The notes: generated by a model not told the origin, from the sequence alone. A DNA stretch of 46,754 nucleotides from Stenotrophobium sp050739895 (GCA_050739895.1 JBOICK010000089.1:1-46754), one strand, 5' to 3'; shown: positions 1-8,461, numbered from the stretch's first letter. Translations and numbers: made by a program.

Positions 1-102
1 GACTACACCCACGCCTACTCGGCCAAGCAGTGGCTGCGTCTGCCGTTCCACGATGCAGATGTGCAGGCGCAGGCGCTGAGCACGCTGCACCTGACGCAGT
101 AA
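1..102 (+). CDS. C-terminal end of an unidentified protein (partial)
   Basis: An open frame runs in from the left edge and ends at TAA (100-102), giving the last 33 residues, which end in STLHLTQ. The piece is too short to identify, and no motif is recognisable. The following 172 bases before the MAPEG gene hold only a 26-codon frame (111-191) with no convincing ribosome-binding site, and I do not call it a gene. That the frame is coding rests on its being open with local-style codon use. Confidence 0.55.
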   Translation, partial: DYTHAYSAKQWLRLPFHDADVQAQALSTLHLTQ

Positions 103-274
103 GGCAGCGCATGAACGCACGGCAGGAGCGCTACATTCCGGCGCCGGGCGATTCTGCGCTTTATCAGGAATATTCCAGCACGGCCCTTTAATGAAAGCAA
201 AACATCCCTTGATTTTATTGGACGAATGCCTCGAATAATCTGAGGTTCATCTAAATTTGAGTTAGTCCTCGCAC

Positions 275-706
275 ATGATCAATCCCGCAATCCTTTACCC
301 CGTGTTCGCCCTCGCGCTGTGGACCGGCTTGGTTCTGCTCCTGATGCCCATTGCCAGAATTCGGGCCGTGCGCCGACGCGAAATCGTGCCTGACGATTTC
401 AAATACGGGGAGTCCGCTTCGGTTCCACCGTACGTCCGCATCCCGAACCGGAACTACATGAACCTGCTCGAACTACCGGTGCTGTTCTATGTGGGTTGCT
501 TGCTGATCTATGTCACCGGTGGAGCTACGCTGCTCATGGTGTCTATCGCATGGGCCTACGTGGGTTTGCGTGTGGTGCACAGCGCCATTCACCTCACGTA
601 CAACCACGTCATCCATCGTCTCGGGGCGTTTGCCCTGAGCAATGGCGTACTTGTCGTGCTCTGGGTACTGGCCGCGGCCCAGGTCGTTTCCCATACGGGC
701 GCATAG
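275..706 (+). CDS. MAPEG family membrane protein
   Basis: A 143-residue integral membrane protein with about four hydrophobic segments. The MAPEG family (membrane-associated proteins in eicosanoid and glutathione metabolism) is recognised from the NRNYMNLLELPVLFYV stretch at about 58-73 and the WAYVGLRVVHSAIHLTYN region that follows, which carry the family Asn-Glu and Arg-His residues. Known members are glutathione-dependent transferases or peroxidases of the membrane. The substrate of this bacterial copy cannot be deduced. It stands alone, with a 172-base gap upstream. A weak hairpin (CCCGCGG/CCGTGGG, about 719-737) without a T-run follows it. Confidence 0.88.
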   Translation: MINPAILYPVFALALWTGLVLLLMPIARIRAVRRREIVPDDFKYGESASVPPYVRIPNRNYMNLLELPVLFYVGCLLIYVTGGATLLMVSIAWAYVGLRVVHSAIHLTYNHVIHRLGAFALSNGVLVVLWVLAAAQVVSHTGA

Positions 707-782
707 GCTGAAAGCCGTGCCCGCGGGATTCTCCGTGGGACGCTGCGCTATTGCACCCTACAAACTCGTTCGTTAGGCCGAC

Positions 783-1784
783 TTACTCTGTCCCGCTCAT
801 CCTCACCAGCGTCCTGCCCTGCACCTTGCCGGCGATGACGGCGTCGCAGGCAGCCGGTAATTCATCCAGCGTGATGACCTGCGAGATGATGCGGTCGAGG
901 TGGCGCGGCTTCCAGTCGGCGGCGAGTTTTTGCCAGATGTCCTCGCGCCAGGCGCGCGGGCATTCGACCGAATGAATGCCGAGCAGCGACACGCCGCGCA
1001 GGATGAACGGCATCACCGTGGTGTTGAGTTCGTGTGACTGCGCCAGGCCGATGCTGGCGATGTTGCCCCAGGGCCTGGTGGTGCGTGTGAGCCAGGTCAG
1101 CGTCTCGCCGCCGAGGTTATCGACCGCGCCGCCCCAGAGCGCCGACTCCAGCGGCTTCTTGCCCATGTCCAGCGACTGCCGTGAAACCACTTCGGCAGCA
1201 CCGAGCATTTTCAGATATGCATCGGCGGCGCCTGCCTTGCCGGTGATCGCATGCACAGCGAAGCCGGCGCGCTTGAACAGGTCGATGGCGATGGATCCGA
1301 CGCCGCCGGTGGGGCCGGTGACGGCAATCGGACCCATCTCCGGCGCCTGGTGATTTTCCAGCATGCGGCGCAGCGCCAGTGCCGCGGTGAAGCCGGCGGT
1401 GCCGATGGCCATTGCTTCGCGCAGGCTCAGACCTTCGGGCAGCGGCACCAGCACATCGGCGGGCAGGCAGGCGACTTCGGTGAATCCGCCGTCGAGCACT
1501 TCGCCGATGTTGCAGCCGGTGACCAGCACCTTGTCGCCGGGCTTGTAGCGCGCATCGCGGCTGCTCTCGACCACACCGGCGAGGTCGATGCCGGCGATCT
1601 TGGGAAAGCCTTTCATGATGCGGCTCTTGCCGGTCACCGCCAGCGCGTCCTTGTAGTTGATGCCGGACCAGGCGACGCGAATCACAACATCGCCCGCGCC
1701 CAGATCCTTGAACGACAATTCCTCGATCCGCGCCTGCGTGGATTTTTCGACTTGATGGATGCGCAGCGCCCTGAAGGTGGACAT
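783..1784 (-). CDS. acuI: Acrylyl-CoA reductase / YhdH-type quinone oxidoreductase
   Basis: A 333-residue medium-chain dehydrogenase/reductase without zinc ligands. The N-terminal GroES-like domain carries SGINYKD at 40-46. The Rossmann nucleotide loop VTGPTGGVGSIA lies at 155-166, as in the AcuI/YhdH group, which reduces acryloyl-CoA with NADPH. I chose the ATG at 1784, because the frame stays open upstream only as an antisense shadow of pdxH. Divergent from pdxH with 52 bases between the start codons, so the two promoters must share or overlap that gap. The physiological substrate (acryloyl-CoA or another enoyl compound) is family inference. Confidence 0.88.
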   Translation of the reverse strand: MSTFRALRIHQVEKSTQARIEELSFKDLGAGDVVIRVAWSGINYKDALAVTGKSRIMKGFPKIAGIDLAGVVESSRDARYKPGDKVLVTGCNIGEVLDGGFTEVACLPADVLVPLPEGLSLREAMAIGTAGFTAALALRRMLENHQAPEMGPIAVTGPTGGVGSIAIDLFKRAGFAVHAITGKAGAADAYLKMLGAAEVVSRQSLDMGKKPLESALWGGAVDNLGGETLTWLTRTTRPWGNIASIGLAQSHELNTTVMPFILRGVSLLGIHSVECPRAWREDIWQKLAADWKPRHLDRIISQVITLDELPAACDAVIAGKVQGRTLVRMSGTE

Positions 1785-1836
1785 GAGTTGTTTCCGGCAG
1801 AATACGGGACACCGATTCTGCCAGACCCTCACGCAC

Positions 1837-2457
1837 ATGGCCCAGTTCACGCGCAATCCGCCGCTCAACGAGTCCGACCTGCTGCCGACGCCGCAGGCGC
1901 AACTGCAACGCTGGCTCGACGACGCGTTGGCCGCGGACATGCAGGAACCGACGGCGATGACGCTGGCCACGGTCGGCGCCGACGGCAGGCCATCCGCGCG
2001 CATCGTCCTGTTCAAGGGCTTTTACGAGGACGGGCTGACGTTCTACACCAATCACGAAAGTCACAAGGGCCAGGACATTGCCGCGCATCCCGACATCGCG
2101 CTGGTGTTCTGGTGGGACAAGCTGGAACGCTCGGCGCGCATCGAGGGCCGTGCGGAAAAGCTGCCGCGCTCCAAGGCCGAGGAATATTTCCATTCGCGTC
2201 CGCGCGGCTCGCAGCTGGGCGCGCTGACCTCGCGCCAGAGCCGGCCCGTCGCCACGCGTGAAGAACTGGACCGGCGACAGGATGAGAACGAAAAAAAATT
2301 CGAGGGACAACCGGTTCCGCTGCCGGACTTCTGGGGCGGCTACGTGGTACGCCCTGCATTGATGGAATTCTGGCAGGGTCGCCGTGGGCGCCTGCATGAT
2401 CGCTTGCAGTATCAACGACAGGCCAATGGCTGGCGCATCGAGCGGCTGGAGCCGTAA
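1837..2457 (+). CDS. pdxH: Pyridoxine/pyridoxamine 5'-phosphate oxidase
   Basis: A 206-residue FMN enzyme that oxidises pyridoxine or pyridoxamine phosphate to pyridoxal phosphate, the last step of vitamin B6 synthesis and salvage. Visible family features are the FMN-binding RIVLFKGFYEDGLTFYTN stretch, SRPRGSQLGALTSRQS, and the C-terminal signature WGGYVVRPALMEFWQG followed by RRGRLHDR. The start at MAQFTRNPPL matches the usual length of 210-220; an upstream extension of the frame overlaps the divergent acuI promoter. It ends 27 bases before AT-rich element 1. Confidence 0.95.
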   Translation: MAQFTRNPPLNESDLLPTPQAQLQRWLDDALAADMQEPTAMTLATVGADGRPSARIVLFKGFYEDGLTFYTNHESHKGQDIAAHPDIALVFWWDKLERSARIEGRAEKLPRSKAEEYFHSRPRGSQLGALTSRQSRPVATREELDRRQDENEKKFEGQPVPLPDFWGGYVVRPALMEFWQGRRGRLHDRLQYQRQANGWRIERLEP

Positions 2458-2484
2458 TCCAAAGCGCGTGATACCTGTTTCAGG

Positions 2485-2595
2485 CCCACCCGCTCGAGTT
2501 TCACGGTGATATATTTTAGTTATATTTTATAATATATATTTATAAATAAACAACATATTAAAACAATATCTTCGCGCCCGGATTGATAGCGGGCA
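2485..2595 (+). repeat. AT-cored inverted-repeat element, copy 1
   Basis: First of five copies. The left arm is ACCCGCT (2488-2494) and the right arm AGCGGG (2588-2593). The core from about 2505 to 2572 is almost pure A/T in a GC-rich setting and contains an AACAATATC-type end. It lies between the convergent pdxH and csp genes, just beyond the csp terminator. The orientation is set by the AACA-ATTC-like end lying on the right. Confidence 0.75.
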
Positions 2596-2611
2596 GCGGA
2601 TATATCAACCG

Positions 2612-2650
2612 GTAAAACTAAAAACGCCGATGGATTTCTCCACCGGCGTT
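2612..2650 (-). terminator. Rho-independent terminator of the cold-shock gene
   Basis: Read on the minus strand, AACGCCG (2650-2644) pairs with CGGCGTT (2630-2624). The stem can extend through GTGG/CCAT with one wobble around a short loop, and TTTAGTTTT follows. It begins 23 bases after the csp stop codon. Confidence 0.8.
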
Positions 2651-2672
2651 CTTGGTTTCCCCTGCAGTCACT

Positions 2673-2882
2673 TCAGACGACAGCGACGTCCTCGGCCTGC
2701 AATCCTTTCTGCCCCTGCACCACATTGAACTGCACCTGCTGGCCCTCCTGCAGCGTGCGATATCCCTCCCCGGTGATGGCGCGAAAGTGGACGAACACAT
2801 CATCGCCCGCGGCGCGCTGGATGAATCCATAGCCCTTGGCGTTGTCGAACCACTTCACGGTGCCTGTCTCGCGATTAGCCAT
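2673..2882 (-). CDS. Cold-shock domain protein (CspA family)
   Basis: A 69-residue single cold-shock domain, the full usual length. The nucleic-acid-binding motifs RNP1 (KGYGFI, 16-21) and RNP2 (VFVHF, 29-33) are intact, and the start GTVKWFDNAKGYGF is typical. Such proteins bind single-stranded RNA and DNA and melt RNA secondary structure. AGAGGAAG precedes the ATG at suitable spacing. The 220-base gap to nnrU must hold its promoter and a leader. I see a GC-rich hairpin (GGCCG/CGGCC, about 2908-2935) in the leader but cannot assign a cold-box. Confidence 0.93.
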   Translation of the reverse strand: MANRETGTVKWFDNAKGYGFIQRAAGDDVFVHFRAITGEGYRTLQEGQQVQFNVVQGQKGLQAEDVAVV

Positions 2883-3102
2883 ATCGAAAATCTTCCTCTA
2901 GAACAGACGGCCACGGCCGCCTAGACAATGCGGCCAGCCTTGAACCATAGCCAGAGCCGCGACCCCTGAGCGATGCTCGATTCAAACTCTACCGAAATTT
3001 TTTGAAATGCGCGATGGCCCGCCCGTACCCGCAAGCGCACAATAATGGCGACGCGCAATGCCTCGAATCGGCTGCCCGCGCGGTCTCATTGGAGAAGACA
3101 CG

Positions 3103-3681
3103 ATGACCTGGCTGATACTCGGACTGCTGCTGTTCCTGGGCGTGCACTCGGTGCGCTACCTCGCCGACGATTGGCGCACACGCATGATTTCGAAACTCGG
3201 CGTGAACGGCTGGAAGGGTTTGTACTCGCTGGTCTCGCTCGCCGGCTTCGTGCTGATCATCTGGGGCTTCGGCCAGGCGCGCCTGCAACCGGAGCTACTG
3301 TATGCGCCGCCGCAGTGGCTGCGGCATCTCAATGCGCTGTTCACGCTGATCGCGTTCGTGCTGTTTGTCGCGGCGCGAGTACCGCACAACCACTTCAAGG
3401 CGAAGCTGCACCATCCGCAGTTACTGGCGGTGAAGGTATGGGCCTTCGGCCATCTGCTGGCGACCGGCATGCTGCACGACGCGGTGCTGTTCGGCGCGTT
3501 TCTGGCCTGGGCGATCTTCGGCTTCGCCGCTTCACGCCGCCGCGACCGGCGCATGGGCACGACTTATCCCGCAGGCACGCTGCGCGGCGATGCGCTGACG
3601 CTGCTGATCGGCATCGTGCCTTGGGCCGCATTCGCGTTCTGGCTGCATCTGTGGCTGATCGGCGTGAATCCGCTGGCCTGA
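3103..3681 (+). CDS. NnrU family membrane protein
   Basis: A 192-residue protein with about five or six hydrophobic segments. It matches the NnrU family by the N-terminal GLLLFLGVHSVR, the ARVPHNHFKAKLHHPQ loop and VKVWAFGHLLATG. NnrU was named from nitrate and nitric-oxide metabolism loci, and relatives include the Z-ISO isomerase of carotenoid synthesis. No denitrification gene is nearby, so the role is open. The ATG at 3103 is preceded by GGAGAAG, which decides it over an upstream in-frame start. Confidence 0.85.
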   Translation: MTWLILGLLLFLGVHSVRYLADDWRTRMISKLGVNGWKGLYSLVSLAGFVLIIWGFGQARLQPELLYAPPQWLRHLNALFTLIAFVLFVAARVPHNHFKAKLHHPQLLAVKVWAFGHLLATGMLHDAVLFGAFLAWAIFGFAASRRRDRRMGTTYPAGTLRGDALTLLIGIVPWAAFAFWLHLWLIGVNPLA

Positions 3682-3728
3682 GTTGCACGCAGAAATCCTA
3701 TCCGCTCAAGCCTCGATGCCGGTCAATC

Positions 3729-4727
3729 TCAAGCCGCCTGTCTGACGTAGTGACAGGCTGCGGCGCTGCCGTTGCCGAGCGTATGTACGTGGGGCACCTG
3801 GCGGCTGCAGTGTTCGTCGGCCATCGGGCAGCGCGTCGCGAAGACGCAGCCCGGCGGCGGATTGGCGGGACCGGGGATTTCGCCTTCGAGGATCTGCCGC
3901 CGGCGCAGCGGTCCCTGTTCGGCGAAATCACGCGGGATCGCCGACAGCAGTGCCTTGGTGTAGGGATGCGCCGGCTCGCGGAACAGTGTCTCGCAGTCGG
4001 CCTGCTCCATCATGCGGCCGAGATACATCACCAGCACGCGCTGGCTCAGGTGCCGCACCACGGCGAGATCATGCGCGATGAAAATCATCGCCAGTCCGTA
4101 TTTGCGCCGCAGCTCGGCGAGCAGATTGACGATCTGCGCCTGCACCGAGACATCCAGCGCCGACACCGGCTCGTCACAGATCATGATCTTCGGCCGCAGC
4201 ACCAGCGCGCGCGCGATGCCGACACGCTGGCACTGGCCGCCGGAGAATTCGTGCGGATAGCGGTTGATCAATTCCGCGGATAGACCAACGCTGTGCATGG
4301 TTTCGATCACGCGCGCGTTGCGCGCGTCGCGGTTCAGCTCCGGACACAGTGATTCCAGCGGCTCGGCAATGATGCGGCCGATACTCATGCGCGGATCAAG
4401 GCTCGCCAGCGGGTCCTGGAACACCATCTGGATTTCACGCCGCAACGGACGCCACGCTGCCTTGTCGAGATGCGTGATGTCGCGGCCGCCGTACTGGATT
4501 GAGCCGGAGTGCACCGCCTGCAGGCCGATCAGCGCACGCGCCAGCGTCGACTTGCCGCAGCCGGACTCGCCGACGATGCCCAGGGTTTCGCCCGCGTGCA
4601 GGTTGAAGTTCAATTCCTCCACCGCTCGCAGCGTTCCTGAGCGGCTCCACGGCCAACGGCCGGCGACGCGGTATTGCACCTGCAGGCGGCGCACCGCCAA
4701 TAGCGGCGTTCTTGGAGACTCGCTCAC
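3729..4727 (-). CDS. Oligopeptide/dipeptide ABC transporter ATP-binding protein (OppF/DppF type)
   Basis: A 332-residue ATPase subunit of a peptide or nickel importer. Walker A GESGCGKST (about 53-61), Q-loop FQDP (103-106), signature SGGQCQR (162-168, Cys where Arg or Gln is common), Walker B IMICDEPVSALD and the C-terminal oligopeptide-transporter extension with its Cys-rich tail (CVFATRCP, CSRQ) are all present. The GTG at 4727 overlaps the dps stop codon as GTGA, suggesting translational coupling. A GTG eight codons upstream is possible. No permease, binding protein or OppD partner lies nearby in the window, so its partners must be elsewhere or downstream genes were lost. Confidence 0.88.
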   Translation of the reverse strand: MSESPRTPLLAVRRLQVQYRVAGRWPWSRSGTLRAVEELNFNLHAGETLGIVGESGCGKSTLARALIGLQAVHSGSIQYGGRDITHLDKAAWRPLRREIQMVFQDPLASLDPRMSIGRIIAEPLESLCPELNRDARNARVIETMHSVGLSAELINRYPHEFSGGQCQRVGIARALVLRPKIMICDEPVSALDVSVQAQIVNLLAELRRKYGLAMIFIAHDLAVVRHLSQRVLVMYLGRMMEQADCETLFREPAHPYTKALLSAIPRDFAEQGPLRRRQILEGEIPGPANPPPGCVFATRCPMADEHCSRQVPHVHTLGNGSAAACHYVRQAA

Positions 4728-5209
4728 TCGAGCAGGCTGCGCAACATCCACGCAGTCTTTTCATGCGCCTGCATGCGTTGCGTGAGCAGGTCGGCGGTCG
4801 GCTCGTCATTCGCGGCATCGGCCAGCGGGAACACGCCGCGCGCGGTCTTGGCGCAGGCCTCGTGTGCCTTGGTCAGAAGGCGCACCATTTCCAGCGCCTC
4901 CGGCACGCCGTCGGTTTCGCCGATGGACGACAGCGCAGCGTACTGCTTGTAGGTGCCCGGCGCGGGAAATCCCAATGCACGGATACGCTCGGCTACCAGG
5001 TCCACCGCCAGCGCCGACTCGTTGTAATGCGTCTCGAACATCAGGTGCAAGGTGCTGAACATCGGACCGGTCACGTTCCAGTGAAAGTTGTGGGTCTTGA
5101 GGTACAGCGTGTATTCATCGGCCAGCAGATGCGACAGTCCGGCGGCAATGGCCTTGCGCTGCTCCTTGCTCATGCCGATATCGATTTTCGGGGCCTTGTC
5201 TTTTTGCAT
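4724..5209 (-). CDS. dps: Dps/ferritin-like DNA-protecting protein
   Basis: A 161-residue Dps-type miniferritin. It forms dodecamers, oxidises Fe(II) with peroxide and protects DNA in stress. The inter-subunit ferroxidase ligands are visible: His43 (NFHWN), His55 and Glu59 (LHLMFE), Asp70 and Glu74 (VDLVAER). AGGAG lies upstream of the ATG at 5209. The gene is followed without a gap by the oppF-like gene. It stands behind a 126-base non-coding region that must contain its promoter; I could not pick an OxyR or sigma-S site with confidence. Confidence 0.93.
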   Translation of the reverse strand: MQKDKAPKIDIGMSKEQRKAIAAGLSHLLADEYTLYLKTHNFHWNVTGPMFSTLHLMFETHYNESALAVDLVAERIRALGFPAPGTYKQYAALSSIGETDGVPEALEMVRLLTKAHEACAKTARGVFPLADAANDEPTADLLTQRMQAHEKTAWMLRSLLE

Positions 5210-5335
5210 GACATTCTCCTGATGCTTTTGTATCGAGCCGACAGCTTAGCGGATAGTCCGCACCAGCAGAAATTGAATCTCGCTAAGACGCCGATATGCA
5301 AAATCTTCGCGACTGCGCCCACACATGCGCAGACT

Positions 5336-6169
5336 CTAAAACGGCACACCCTCAAGTCGCCCCATGCGGCCGGCAGCGAAATCCCGCTTGGCCTGCTCCA
5401 GCCGCTCGTGCGTATCCATGACGAAGGGACCGGAGAACAGCACCGCGCCCTGCACCGGCAGTCCGCCGAGCAGTGCGAGTTCGACCGTCTCATCGCCATG
5501 TGCAGAGATACGCACACGAGAGCCGCTACCCAGCAGTCCTAACGCACCGGGCGTCAGTGTTGTGCCGCCGATTTCGACCCGCCCCTGCAACACATAGATT
5601 CCCAATTCCGGTGCGGCCTCTACTTCCAGCGTCGTATTCGCGTGCGCATCCAGATGCAACTGGGCGAAAACCGCACCGCCGCTGAGCGCCATCGGCCCCT
5701 GCACGCCATTCACATGACCAGCAATGACATGCAGGCGCGAACCGGTGCCTGCAATATCGGGAATCTCCGCCGCGCGCAGCGAGGTATAGCTGGGCTCGAC
5801 CAGTTTAAGTTCCGGCGGCAGGCTGATCCAAAGTTGCAAGCCGTGACGCCCACCCGTTGGCTGTTCGGCGTGAAGCATGCCGCGCCCGGCGCGAATGAAC
5901 TGGGCATCGCCCGGCCCGAGGCGATCACGCGAACCCATGCTGTCGCGATGCTCGACACCACCTTCGAGCAAATAACTAACGACCTCAATGCCGGCGTGCG
6001 GGTGCGGCTTATCGCCGATACCACGCTGACTGTGGTGGCGGTAATGGTCGATGAAAACAAAAGGGCCGAGTGACGTGCGCTGATGATGCGGTAGCGCACG
6101 TCGCAGATGCATGTCGCCATCATCGATGACGTCGTTCGCAGGCAAAACTTGTGTGACCTTACGTTCCAC
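5336..6169 (-). CDS. Pirin family protein
   Basis: A 277-residue double-cupin protein. The N-terminal cupin keeps the four metal ligands: His56 and His58 (KPHPHAG), His100 and Glu102 (GMLHAE). The C-terminal pirin domain follows. Bacterial pirins bind iron, and some have quercetin dioxygenase activity or bind metabolic enzymes; the role here is unknown. The start is GTG at 6169, supported by AGGAG nine bases upstream. It follows the beta-helix gene by 24 bases on the same strand and may be cotranscribed with it. Confidence 0.92.
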   Translation of the reverse strand: MERKVTQVLPANDVIDDGDMHLRRALPHHQRTSLGPFVFIDHYRHHSQRGIGDKPHPHAGIEVVSYLLEGGVEHRDSMGSRDRLGPGDAQFIRAGRGMLHAEQPTGGRHGLQLWISLPPELKLVEPSYTSLRAAEIPDIAGTGSRLHVIAGHVNGVQGPMALSGGAVFAQLHLDAHANTTLEVEAAPELGIYVLQGRVEIGGTTLTPGALGLLGSGSRVRISAHGDETVELALLGGLPVQGAVLFSGPFVMDTHERLEQAKRDFAAGRMGRLEGVPF

Positions 6170-6193
6170 GGCAGCGCTCCTGGATGGGCCTGT

Positions 6194-7453
6194 TCAAATT
6201 TTGTCGAAGCCGCCGCCCGCCGCAACCAAGCCTCCTGCAATCTGCAGCGATTCGATGCTGCCGTGCAGCTCCATCGGATTGACGCCCTCGCCATGGGTGA
6301 TAAGTCCGCCATTGATTTCAACCTCACGTGCCGAGCCGCCCGGCTTGACACTGAATGCGATAGCCGAAAGCTTGATCACCACGCCCTTGACCAGCGAGTC
6401 GCCGGTGCCGCCGTAAGTTTCAATACCGCGACGCACCACGAGCCGGCCGATCGGGCGGCTGATTTGCACGCCGACCGCACCATCGGCGTGCGTCACCACG
6501 CGCTCGAACTCCGCCGTCTGCACCGTACCGGTATAGACGTTGAAGCCGCGTGAGCCCTGACCAAAAGTTTCGATCGGCGCGTTGACTTGCAAAATGTTGA
6601 CCGTGCCGAAATTGACGAAGCCGATGCCGCTCGGGCCGTGCGAGGTGATCTTGTCCTCGGCGATCCAATGATCGATGGTGCCCCAGTTGTCCAGCACCAT
6701 GTCGTTCTGGCCGTAGGTCGTGACCGGGCCGAGATTGCGCACGCTGTCGACGAACGCGCCATAGACGGTAAACACGCCGCCGGTGATCTGATTGGCCGTG
6801 CCCGGCGGGATGCCGCCGTCGCTATAGACCGCGCCCGTTTCCAGGCGGCGTGCAACCAGGCGGCCACCGACATCGCCGCCGCCACTGACGAAGATGCCGC
6901 TACCGCGCACCGGCGCGCCGTCACGGCCCACCGACAAGCCGGTCAGATCCGCCGTAATGGTGATGGCCTTGTCGGCATGCTGGTTCCACAGCGTGAAGGC
7001 GCCCTGTATCACTTCCACGCCATAGCCCTTGGGCCGCTCGGCATAACCGCGCGCATCCGCAGTCACGATGTCAACGTCGTGCGCCTCGACATGACCACCA
7101 CGCACCTTGTCATTCGCCAGCAACTGCACCACGCCGGTGATGCTCAGCTTGTCCAGCACGAGGCGGCCGAGATGCGCAACGCTGGTGTCATTGAAGATGG
7201 CGCGCTTGCCGAGATCAGTCACCAGTTGCAAGTTCTCGACCTGATTATTGGTGGAGAGTTGAAGGCCATCTTTGCCTGCCGCAAAACTGACGCTGACCTG
7301 ATCACCGCCTCCGGTCAATGTCTGTCCGGGCGACAGGCGCAGCGTCGGCACGCTGGTCAGATTCGCCGCCACCGTGATCTGGCGAACGCTTGCATCGGCC
7401 GCGGCCGCCAGTAGTTCGGCAGTCGTGGAAACTTTGCGTTGTTCTTTGCTCAT
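6194..7453 (-). CDS. Hypothetical protein with beta-helix-like repeats
   Basis: A 419-residue protein that I do not recognise as a named family. It has no signal peptide and no membrane segment. From about residue 60 it consists of short Gly/Asn/Val-rich strands of the type seen in right-handed parallel beta-helices (for example NFGTVNILQVNAPIETFGQG and VVRRGIETYGG). The first 50 residues look helical and then turn Gly-rich (SPGQTLTGGG). The fold assignment is inference from the strand rhythm. The first seven residues (MSKEQRK) repeat a string found at 13-19 of the nearby Dps, with different codons. It lies between pirin and the SDR gene on the same strand. Confidence 0.75.
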   Translation of the reverse strand: MSKEQRKVSTTAELLAAAADASVRQITVAANLTSVPTLRLSPGQTLTGGGDQVSVSFAAGKDGLQLSTNNQVENLQLVTDLGKRAIFNDTSVAHLGRLVLDKLSITGVVQLLANDKVRGGHVEAHDVDIVTADARGYAERPKGYGVEVIQGAFTLWNQHADKAITITADLTGLSVGRDGAPVRGSGIFVSGGGDVGGRLVARRLETGAVYSDGGIPPGTANQITGGVFTVYGAFVDSVRNLGPVTTYGQNDMVLDNWGTIDHWIAEDKITSHGPSGIGFVNFGTVNILQVNAPIETFGQGSRGFNVYTGTVQTAEFERVVTHADGAVGVQISRPIGRLVVRRGIETYGGTGDSLVKGVVIKLSAIAFSVKPGGSAREVEINGGLITHGEGVNPMELHGSIESLQIAGGLVAAGGGFDKI

Positions 7454-7491
7454 GCTTTATGTCCTTTTTATTTGTGTGTAGAAATGCCAAC

Positions 7492-8439
7492 TCAGGAAGC
7501 CAGCAGCTTGTTCTTGCGGTAATAACTGAAAATGTCGTTGAGGCTGCGCCGCGGTTTCCAGCCAAAGGTTTCGCTGAACAGCGTGCCGTCAAGAATCACC
7601 GGATACTTGAAGTAGTTGATCAGGTAAGGCGGAAAGAACGCGTTCCAGTTCAGCAGGCTGCTGACCAGCTTGGGAACCACCGGCGGAATCGACAGCACCG
7701 GCAGTTTCCTGCAACCACACTGCGTCACCGCTTCCTGGTACGCCACCCAGTCGTCGGGCGCGACGTTGTAGATGCCCGGCTTGTTTTGCTCGAAGGCAAC
7801 GACCATCGCGTCGGCCATGTCGTCGACGTGCAGGAACTGCATCAGCGGCGAGAAGCCCATCAGCACCGGTGCCAGCGATCGCGACAGCAGCAGCGACATG
7901 CTGTTGCGCACGCCCGGCCCGAGCACGTTGCACGGCCGCAGGATGGTGATGTGCAATTCCGGGTGCTTCCACAGGTAGATGGTCGCCAGCGATTCCAGCT
8001 CCACCGTATCGACCAGATCCTGCGTCACCTCGCTGGCCTTGAGCGGCGCCTCCTCATCGAGCAGCGCCGGATTGTAGGCGCTGGCGCCGTAGACGAAATA
8101 AGTCGAATGGACCATCACCTGCCGCACGTAATACTTGCGGCACAGTTCCAGCAGCTTCTTGGTGCCCAGCACGTTGGCGTTGTAGCGATTCTGGCGATTC
8201 GATTCGTGCGCGAAGATGCGGCCGATGTGAATCACCGCGTCAATCTTGTACGTGCGAAAAATATCCTCGAAGCCGCGTTTGTGAATCTCCACCTTATAGC
8301 TGGGGATGCCGGCGTCGGTCTCGACCTTGCGGCGGAAATCCACCGCAATCACCTTGTATTTTCCGTGCAGCCGCGCAATCACGCGCTTCGCCAGCGAACC
8401 TGCCGCACCGGTCACCAGCACGGTCTTTTTTTCCGCCAT
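7492..8439 (-). CDS. NAD-dependent epimerase/dehydratase-like SDR
   Basis: A 315-residue extended SDR. The dinucleotide loop reads TGAAGSLAKR (10-19), with the third Gly of GxxGxxG replaced. STYFVYG (112-118), LRPCNVLGPG (168-176) and FLHVDDMADAM are typical of the epimerase group. The catalytic Tyr-x-x-x-Lys expected at about 142-146 is missing: the region reads DLVDTVELES. It may therefore act as a binding protein or use other chemistry. It follows the acyltransferase gene by 22 bases, suggesting a shared transcript and perhaps a lipid or isoprenoid-linked substrate. Confidence 0.85.
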   Translation of the reverse strand: MAEKKTVLVTGAAGSLAKRVIARLHGKYKVIAVDFRRKVETDAGIPSYKVEIHKRGFEDIFRTYKIDAVIHIGRIFAHESNRQNRYNANVLGTKKLLELCRKYYVRQVMVHSTYFVYGASAYNPALLDEEAPLKASEVTQDLVDTVELESLATIYLWKHPELHITILRPCNVLGPGVRNSMSLLLSRSLAPVLMGFSPLMQFLHVDDMADAMVVAFEQNKPGIYNVAPDDWVAYQEAVTQCGCRKLPVLSIPPVVPKLVSSLLNWNAFFPPYLINYFKYPVILDGTLFSETFGWKPRRSLNDIFSYYRKNKLLAS

Positions 8440-8461
8440 TGCCGTATTCCTCGCGATGCTG

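Noticed and set aside
111..191. 26-codon frame after the partial first gene
   Set aside because: Too short, with no ribosome site or recognised similarity. A faint resemblance to sugar-kinase C-termini is not enough.
262..778. MAPEG gene flanked by GTTAGTC (before) and GTTAGGC (772-778), suggesting an integron gene cassette
   Set aside because: No complementary RYYYAAC-type partner or attC-like hairpin lies upstream of 772, and no integrase is visible. The short cores can occur by chance.
1117..2415. 432-codon minus frame across pdxH and acuI
   Set aside because: Shadow of two confident genes in other frames, with Arg-rich low-complexity translation.
2485..2650. AT-rich elements as ordinary terminators
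   Set aside because: The csp gene already has its own terminator beside copy 1, and copies 3 and 4 sit at gene starts, so termination does not explain the family as a whole.
3045..4283. 412-codon plus frame covering nnrU and part of the oppF-like gene
   Set aside because: It spans two real genes out of frame and lacks a recognisable protein signature.
12..7453. Shared MSKEQRK string in Dps and the beta-helix protein as evidence of common origin
   Set aside because: Only seven residues match, the codons differ, and the remaining sequences are unrelated; probably chance.
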